Source: Amycolatopsis echigonensis
GTDB lineage: Bacteria; Actinomycetota; Actinomycetes; Mycobacteriales; Pseudonocardiaceae
Assembly: GCF_014174495.1 (NCBI RefSeq)
Contig: NZ_JACJHR010000071.1
Coordinates: 1 to 48,303, forward strand
Direction of reading: 5' to 3'
Length of the DNA stretch: 48,303 nucleotides
Shown here: positions 43,001 to 48,303 of the stretch, piece after piece
Position numbering within the stretch: position 1 is the stretch's first letter
How the letters are laid out: each line of letters opens with the position of its first letter
Notes under the pieces: model-generated
The model's input: only the letters and a program-made list of their open reading frames with translations
Told to the model about the DNA's origin: nothing
Databases searched by the model: none
Made by a program: the position numbers and the translations under genes

Positions 43001-44527
43001 ATGGGCGACGGCGTCGCGCTGGCCGAGCTGGCCGGCGTCAGCAAGACCTACGGCGGGGTGCGTGCCCTGGGCGCGGTGGATTTCACCGCGGCGAAGGGGG
43101 AGGTGCACGCCCTGCTGGGCGAGAACGGGGCAGGCAAGTCCACGCTGCTGAAGATCTTGTCCGGAGAGGTCGCCGCCGGGGAGGGGGCGATCCGGATCGC
43201 GGGGGAGGCGGTCCGGTTCGCCCGACCGGCCGACGCGCGCCGCGCCGGGGTCGCGATGATCCACCAGGAACTGGATCTCGTGCCCGCGCTTTCCGTGGCG
43301 GAGAACGTCTTCCTCGGCCGCGAACCGCATACGCGCGGCGGAACGATCGACCGGCGGCGGATGGTCGCCGCCACGCGCGAGGTGCTGGAGCGCTCCGGCG
43401 TCGACCTCGACCCGCGCACGCCGGTCGAGCGGCTGCGCACCGGCGAGCAGCAGCTCGTCACCATCGCGAAAGCGCTGTCGCTGGACGCGCGGATCCTGCT
43501 GATGGACGAACCGACGTCGGCGCTGTCGCCGCGCGAGGTGGAGCGGCTGTTCACGGTCATCGACCAGCTGCGTGCTGACGGCGCGGCGATTGTTTACGTG
43601 TCGCATCGGATGGACGAGATCGGCCGGGTCGCGGACCGCGCGACGGTGCTGCGCAACGGCGAGGTCGTCGCGGAATTCAGCGCCGCGGAGCTGACGGCCG
43701 AGCGCGCCGCGGAGGCGATGGTGGGCCGTCCGGTGCACCTGATGTTCCGCGCGGACAGCGTGTCCGAGCCGGATCAGGAGGACGTCCTGCGCGTAGAGGA
43801 TCTCGTGGTCCGGTCGCGCGCCGGGCGGCGGGAACCGGACGGGATCAGCCTGACGGTGCGGGCCGGCGAGATCGTCGGCGTCGCCGGGTTGCTCGGCGCG
43901 GGACGGACGGAGTTGCTGGAGACGCTGTACGGCGCGTCCGGCGGCAAGGTGGTCGGCGGGCGGATTTTCCTGCGCGGCAAGGAGTTCCGGCCGCGGTCTC
44001 CGCGCAGGTCGCTTCGGTCGGGCATGGCGTTCGTGCCCGAGGACCGGCGGATCGCGGGGCTGGCGCTGGAGCATTCCGTCGTGGCGAACACCGTGTTGTC
44101 CATTGTGGAGCGGCTGGCCCGGTTCGGGGTCGTTCCCGGCCGGCGCGAACGTGCGGTGGCCGGAGAGGAAGCGCGGCGGCTCGGGGTGAAACTGGGGTCG
44201 CTCGCCGATCCGGTGGGCTCGCTGTCCGGCGGGAATCAGCAGAAAGTGGTGCTGGGCCGGGCTTTGCTGACCGAACCGGTGTTGCTGCTGCTGGACGAGC
44301 CGACGCGCGGTGTGGACGTCGGGGCGAAGGCGGAGATCTACCGGCTGCTCGGCGAGGCCGCCCGAAGCGGCGTCGGGGTGCTGCTGGCGTCGTCGGAACC
44401 GGCCGAACTGGTCGGCGTGTGCGATCGCGTGGTGGTGCTGCGCGGCGGGCGCAGCGTGCATGAACTGGACACGGCGAGCGCGGGCGAGGCGGAGCTGCTC
44501 GCCGCGTCGATGGGAGACGTCCGGTGA
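43001..44527 (+). CDS. Sugar ABC transporter ATP-binding subunit (RbsA/MglA type, two NBDs)
   Basis: 508 residues with two nucleotide-binding domains. The first has Walker A GENGAGKST, signature LRTGEQQLVTIAKAL and Walker B ILLMDEPTSAL. The second has the degenerate Walker A GLLGAGRTEL, signature LSGGNQQKVVLGRAL and LLLDEPTRGVDV, exactly the sugar-type (RbsA/MglA) pattern. Energises uptake of a monosaccharide through the permease encoded next. First gene of a four-gene operon and coupled to the permease by GTGA. Confidence 0.95.
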   Translation: MGDGVALAELAGVSKTYGGVRALGAVDFTAAKGEVHALLGENGAGKSTLLKILSGEVAAGEGAIRIAGEAVRFARPADARRAGVAMIHQELDLVPALSVAENVFLGREPHTRGGTIDRRRMVAATREVLERSGVDLDPRTPVERLRTGEQQLVTIAKALSLDARILLMDEPTSALSPREVERLFTVIDQLRADGAAIVYVSHRMDEIGRVADRATVLRNGEVVAEFSAAELTAERAAEAMVGRPVHLMFRADSVSEPDQEDVLRVEDLVVRSRAGRREPDGISLTVRAGEIVGVAGLLGAGRTELLETLYGASGGKVVGGRIFLRGKEFRPRSPRRSLRSGMAFVPEDRRIAGLALEHSVVANTVLSIVERLARFGVVPGRRERAVAGEEARRLGVKLGSLADPVGSLSGGNQQKVVLGRALLTEPVLLLLDEPTRGVDVGAKAEIYRLLGEAARSGVGVLLASSEPAELVGVCDRVVVLRGGRSVHELDTASAGEAELLAASMGDVR

Positions 44528-45513
44528 AGGGGCGCGCGGTGCTGGCCGCGGTGTTCCGGTTCCAGAGCGTCTTCGGGCTGGTGCTGGTGTTCGCCGCCGC
44601 GATCGTCTTCTCCCCGCACCGCGGCGGGGAGCTGGTGTTTCTCGGCAGCGGCAACCTGTTCAACGTCGTCCGCGCGATCTCCGAGATCGGCATCATCGCG
44701 GTCGGCATGACGCTGGTGATCCTGGTCGGCGGCATCGACCTGTCGGTGGGCTCAGTGATGGGGCTGGCCAGTGTCGGCGTTGCGCTGCTGCTGACCAGCG
44801 GCGGCTGGGGGCTCGTGCCGGGCGTGCTGATGGTTCTCGCGCTGGGGTTCGGTTTCGGGCTGCTGCAAGGGATCGCGAGCGCGCGGTTCCGGATCCAGTC
44901 GTTCATCGTGACGCTCGCCGGGATGCAGATCGCCCGCGGGATCGCGCGGATGTGGTCTGGCGGCGAGGGCGTTTCGATCACCTACGGCGACGGCCCCGGC
45001 CAGGCTCCGGTGCCGTTCTCGCTGCTGGGCGAGCGGACGTTCGGCGGCGTGGTGCCGATCCCGGCGCTGTTCTTCGTGGTCGTCGCCGCGCTGGCGGTTC
45101 TCGTGCTGCGGGCGAGCGCGTTCTCCCGGCACGTGTACGCGATCGGCGGCAACGAGAAGGCCGCGGTGCTGTCCGGAGTGCCGGTGATCCGGGTGAAAGT
45201 GCTGGTCTTCGGCCTGTGCGGGCTGCTCGCCGCGCTGGCCGGGATCGTCCACGCGGGACAGTACAACTTCGGCGGCCCCAACGACGGCACCGGCTACGAG
45301 CTGAACGCCATCGCGGCCGTCGTGATCGGCGGGACCAGCCTGTCCGGCGGGCGCGGGTCGGTGTCCGGCACCGTCGCGGGCGCCCTGCTGGTCGGCGTGC
45401 TCGACAACATTCTCCAGCTCAACGACATCGATTCGAACGTCCAGCTGATCGTGGTCGGCGTGGTGATCGTGCTCGCCGCCGGCCTGCAGCGGCTGCGCCC
45501 GGCCACGGTCTAG
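44524..45513 (+). CDS. Sugar ABC transporter permease (RbsC type)
   Basis: 329 residues, GTG start overlapping the previous stop by 4 bp. About 8-10 hydrophobic segments. Typical RbsC-family stretches: GMTLVILVGGIDLSVGSVMGLASV, FIVTLAGMQIARGIARM, RHVYAIGGNEKAAVLSGVPV and ELNAIAAVVIGGTSLSGGRGSV. Works as a homodimer in the inner membrane with the ATP-binding and lipoprotein-binding subunits on either side. Confidence 0.95.
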   Translation: MKGRAVLAAVFRFQSVFGLVLVFAAAIVFSPHRGGELVFLGSGNLFNVVRAISEIGIIAVGMTLVILVGGIDLSVGSVMGLASVGVALLLTSGGWGLVPGVLMVLALGFGFGLLQGIASARFRIQSFIVTLAGMQIARGIARMWSGGEGVSITYGDGPGQAPVPFSLLGERTFGGVVPIPALFFVVVAALAVLVLRASAFSRHVYAIGGNEKAAVLSGVPVIRVKVLVFGLCGLLAALAGIVHAGQYNFGGPNDGTGYELNAIAAVVIGGTSLSGGRGSVSGTVAGALLVGVLDNILQLNDIDSNVQLIVVGVVIVLAAGLQRLRPATV

Positions 45514-45535
45514 GCGTTCGGGAAAAGAGGAGCAG

Positions 45536-46546
45536 ATGTCCGGCATCCTCCGCGGCGGAGCGGTACTGGCGGGGCTCGCCCTCGTCTCGGCTGTCACCGC
45601 TTGCGGCACTACCCACGAGAACGCGCCGGGCGCGGCGTCCGGCGCCGCGCCCGCCGCGAAACAATGCCACGGTCCCAGTGGCAAATACAAAATCGGGATG
45701 AGCCAGGCGAATCTCGCCGAACCGTATCGCGTCCGGATGGACGACGACATCCGCAAAGCCGCGGCAGGCGTGCCGCAATTCAGCGTCAGTTACGCGGATG
45801 CCGCGCAGGACAACGCGAAACAGGTCGAGCAGGTCAATACTTTTCTTACCCAGGGAATCGACCTGCTGATCATCAGCCCGAACGAGGCGACGCCGCTGAC
45901 CGGTGTCGTGAAGAAGGCGTACGACCAGGGAATTCCGGTGCTCGTGCTGGACCGGAAGGTCGACGGCGACGGGTACACGTCCTTCATCGGTGCGGACAAT
46001 GTGGACATCGGCCGTCAGGCGGGCAAGTTCTTCGCCGAGAAATTGCTGCCGCACGGCGGGAAAGTCGTCGAACTGAAGGGGCTCGCCGGATCGACGCCCG
46101 CCAAGGAACGCAGCGACGGATTCAACGAGGGCATCACGGACCGCAACATCACAGTGGTGGGCAGCGCGGACGCGGACTGGTTGCGGGACAAGGGACAACA
46201 GCAGGCGGACGCGTTGCTGAAAGCCCATCCGGACGCGCAGGCGATGTTCTCCGAAAACGACCCGATGGCCGAGGGCGCGCGCATCGCCGCGCAGAACGCG
46301 GGGCGCGCGGACCTGCCGATCGTCGGCATCGACGGCCTGCCAGTGCCGGAAGGCGGCATCAAGGCGGTGGAGGCCGGCCGGCTGTCGGCGACGTTCATCT
46401 ATCCGACCGGCGGCAAGGAAGCGGTCGCGGCAGCGAAGAAACTGCTCATCGACTGTCAGACCGTGCCCAAGACGCAGACCCTGCCCACCCGCCTGGTGAC
46501 GCGCGAGAACGCGGCCCAGGTCTACGCCGAGCTGAACCGGAGCTGA
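45536..46546 (+). CDS. Sugar ABC transporter substrate-binding lipoprotein
   Basis: 336 residues; GAGGAG upstream of the ATG. The signal peptide ends in a lipobox, SAVTACG, with Cys23 as the lipidated residue. The periplasmic-binding-protein type 1 fold (RbsB-like) shows in KIGMSQANLAEPYRVRMDDD, LLIISPNEATPLTGVVKKAYDQGIPVLVLDRKV and NDPMAEGARIAAQNAG with PIVGIDGLP. It captures the sugar outside the cell; the downstream isomerase suggests fucose, arabinose or a related aldose. Confidence 0.94.
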   Translation: MSGILRGGAVLAGLALVSAVTACGTTHENAPGAASGAAPAAKQCHGPSGKYKIGMSQANLAEPYRVRMDDDIRKAAAGVPQFSVSYADAAQDNAKQVEQVNTFLTQGIDLLIISPNEATPLTGVVKKAYDQGIPVLVLDRKVDGDGYTSFIGADNVDIGRQAGKFFAEKLLPHGGKVVELKGLAGSTPAKERSDGFNEGITDRNITVVGSADADWLRDKGQQQADALLKAHPDAQAMFSENDPMAEGARIAAQNAGRADLPIVGIDGLPVPEGGIKAVEAGRLSATFIYPTGGKEAVAAAKKLLIDCQTVPKTQTLPTRLVTRENAAQVYAELNRS

Positions 46547-46549
46547 CCT

Positions 46550-47956
46550 ATGGCACGAATCGGTGTCCTCGCCGTCTCCGACGGGCGCGACCACGTGCAC
46601 CGGCGGAACACCGGCTTCATCCGGTCCAAAGTGGACGATTTCACCGCCGCGCTGACCGCGGCGGGCCACGACGTCGTCACCGGCGGGCTGGTCGCCACGA
46701 ACACCACCGCGACCGCCGCGGCGCGCTCGGTCGCCGCGAGTTCGGTGGACGTGACGGTGCTGTACTACGCGGTGTGGGCGTTCCCGCACTTCACGATGCT
46801 GGCCGCGGACGCGACCACCGGCCCGCTGCTGCTGGTCGCGAGCACCGACCCGACCGAGCCCGGCCTGGTCGGGATGCTCGCCGCCGGGGGCGCGCTCGAC
46901 CAGATCGGCCGCGCGCACACCCGGTTGTGGGGCGGGCCTTCCGACCCGGAGCTGATCGCCGAAGTCGGCGCGCACGCGAGCGCCGCGGCTGCCGTCGGTT
47001 CGCTGCGCGGTTCGACCTTCGGCCGCTTCGGCGGGCGGCCGATGGGCATGAACACCGCGGTGGCCAATACTGATCAGTGGATGCGCGAATTCGGTGTGGA
47101 CGTCGAGGAAATCGACCAATACGAACTCGTCCGCCGCGCTGATTCCGGTGCCTCGGGCGAAGCCGTCAGCGGTCGGAAATGGCTGGAACAACACGCTTCC
47201 GTGCACTACGATGGTGATCGGCTCACACCGGAATTGTTGGAACGCCAACTGCGTCTTTACCTTGCCGTGCGCGATGTCGCGGCCGAACGGCACCTGGATT
47301 TCTCCGGCATCAAAGCACAACCGGAACTGACCGAACATTTCGCGACCGCCGACGTCGCCGAGGCGCTCCTCAACGATCCTTACGACTGGAACGGCCCGAA
47401 GGCGGTGCACGTCACCGCGACCGAGGCGGACATGGACGGCGCGCTGACGATGCAGCTGATGCACCGGATCACCGGGACGCCGGTGCTGTTCGCCGACGTC
47501 CGGCACTACCACCCGGACCGGGACGTCTGGGACCTGTGCAACTCCGGCCAGCACGCGACGTGGTTCGCCGCGCGGAGCGAAGACCCGGCGGAGAACCTGG
47601 CCCAGGTGCACCTGTACCCGGAAGTGTTCTTCTTCCCCGCAGGCGGGGCTTCGGTGCAGCACATCGCCGCCCCCGGTCGGATGACCTTGGCGAGGTTGAG
47701 CCGGTTGGACGGGGAGTACCGGTTGCAGCTGGTGCTGGGGGACTTCGAGGCCTACGACGAGCGGACGACGGAGGAACTGGTCTCGCGGTCGACGCGGGAG
47801 TGGCCGCACGCGTTCGCGCGCCTGGACGTGGCCCCGGAGACCTTCCTGTCGCGCTTCGGGGCGAACCACGTGCACGCGGTGCCGGGGGACCGCCGAAGGG
47901 AACTCCGCGCGGCGGCCGGGCTGATGGGGGTGCGGGTGGAGGAGTGGAGCCGGTGA
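46550..47956 (+). CDS. L-fucose/L-arabinose isomerase family protein
   Basis: 468 residues, 3 bp after the binding-protein stop. The metal-ligand region of the FucI/AraA fold is visible: FSGIKAQPELTEHF (Glu), VTATEADMDGALTMQLMH (Glu/Asp) and NSGQHATWFAAR (His), with ANHVHAVPGD near the end. It converts an aldose such as L-fucose or D-arabinose to the ketose. It is shorter than E. coli FucI (591 residues), as expected for the wider family. No kinase or aldolase follows within the window. Confidence 0.85.
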   Translation: MARIGVLAVSDGRDHVHRRNTGFIRSKVDDFTAALTAAGHDVVTGGLVATNTTATAAARSVAASSVDVTVLYYAVWAFPHFTMLAADATTGPLLLVASTDPTEPGLVGMLAAGGALDQIGRAHTRLWGGPSDPELIAEVGAHASAAAAVGSLRGSTFGRFGGRPMGMNTAVANTDQWMREFGVDVEEIDQYELVRRADSGASGEAVSGRKWLEQHASVHYDGDRLTPELLERQLRLYLAVRDVAAERHLDFSGIKAQPELTEHFATADVAEALLNDPYDWNGPKAVHVTATEADMDGALTMQLMHRITGTPVLFADVRHYHPDRDVWDLCNSGQHATWFAARSEDPAENLAQVHLYPEVFFFPAGGASVQHIAAPGRMTLARLSRLDGEYRLQLVLGDFEAYDERTTEELVSRSTREWPHAFARLDVAPETFLSRFGANHVHAVPGDRRRELRAAAGLMGVRVEEWSR

Positions 47957-48303
47957 CCGGGTGACCTGATGGTGGGGTGCCGTTGGGTTTTCCGGCGCCT
48001 CCCTGTGGCTGTCCCTGGTTGGCCTCGTTGCGTCGTGCCTGGTGGATTGGGGGTGGTGTTCGTGGAGCCTCGTGACGGGTGCGCTTAAGCGACGTGGCCG
48101 TGCCGGAGCGGTGCCCGGTGTGCTGGCGGGTGCGCGGCGGGTTTGGGTGCAGTCGTATTGAGGCGGTGCCAGCGGGGCTCGATGCGGGCGGGTATGAGCG
48201 AGGTGGCTGTGTCGGAGTGCCGTCCGGTGTGCCGGTGTAGCGCGCGGCGGGTTGGGGTGCGGTCGAATTGAGGCGGTGCTCGCAGGGCTCGAGGCGGGTG
48301 TGC
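47957..48303. repeat. 109 bp tandem repeat at the window end, no gene
   Basis: Unit 1 begins at 48089 (GCGACGTGGCCGTGCCGGAG), unit 2 at 48198 (GCGAGGTGGCTGTGTCGGAG) and is cut by the window end. They share GTATTGAGGCGGTG/GAATTGAGGCGGTG and GGGCTCGA(T/G)GCGGG. The 130 bp before unit 1 holds no recognisable feature. No coding frame survives here. Confidence 0.75.

Overview
This 48.3 kb window is very GC-rich, with strong G/C preference at third codon positions, frequent GTG starts and many ATGA/GTGA stop-start overlaps. Gene content fits a filamentous actinobacterium, probably a Pseudonocardiaceae member such as Amycolatopsis: paired FadE-type acyl-CoA dehydrogenases, a CsxA-type GH2 enzyme, split LigC/LigD-polymerase genes, a DUF5313 protein and a LexA box of the actinobacterial type. 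The genus is an inference; there is no rRNA in the window and I found no tRNA.

Layout. 1-6.6 kb: a GrpB-family gene, then a six-gene minus-strand lipid operon (SDR, MaoC hydratase, phosphotransferase-family kinase, three acyl-CoA dehydrogenases). The kinase and the ACAD behind it are the two halves of an ACAD10/ACAD11-like enzyme, which suggests catabolism of hydroxylated acyl-CoAs. 6.7-9.2 kb: a DUF998 membrane protein, a J-domain/NERD protein and a GNAT acetyltransferase, all minus. 9.4-14.6 kb: a translationally coupled operon of APC permease, secreted GH2 exo-glucosaminidase-like enzyme and ROK kinase, followed by a decayed copy of the ROK 3' end and a remnant of an AAA-type regulator. 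15.3-21.5 kb: P450, a minisatellite-like repeat, AlkB behind an SOS box, an ArsR-type regulator, a secreted jelly-roll protein, a pseudouridine synthase, a DUF5313 protein and an OhrR-like MarR regulator. 21.6-27.3 kb: LLM oxidoreductase, DHA2 exporter, DUF1015 protein and a DNA ligase/NHEJ polymerase pair.

27.4-32.2 kb is bracketed by two identical 112 bp palindromic elements in inverted orientation. Between them lie a small cysteine-bearing protein, a COG0523 metallochaperone GTPase, an NDP-kinase-like protein, a small orphan ORF and a CynX-type exporter. 32.3-36.7 kb: flavodoxin, a TetR/NTF2-like divergent pair, an SHS-type transporter and a PadR regulator with about 270 residues of His/Gly/Pro-rich sequence in front of its DNA-binding domain, behind a 43 bp perfectly symmetric operator candidate. 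37.1-42.6 kb: one 1820-residue, eukaryote-like single-chain acyl-CoA carboxylase. 43.0-48.0 kb: a sugar ABC transporter plus fucose-isomerase-like enzyme operon behind a canonical promoter. The window ends in a 109 bp tandem repeat.

The best candidates for something undescribed are the His-rich PadR regulator with its operator, the split ACAD10/11-type operon, the SOS-box alkB, the inverted 112 bp elements, and a strongly over-represented 11 bp palindrome (TCCACWGTGGA) scattered through the window.
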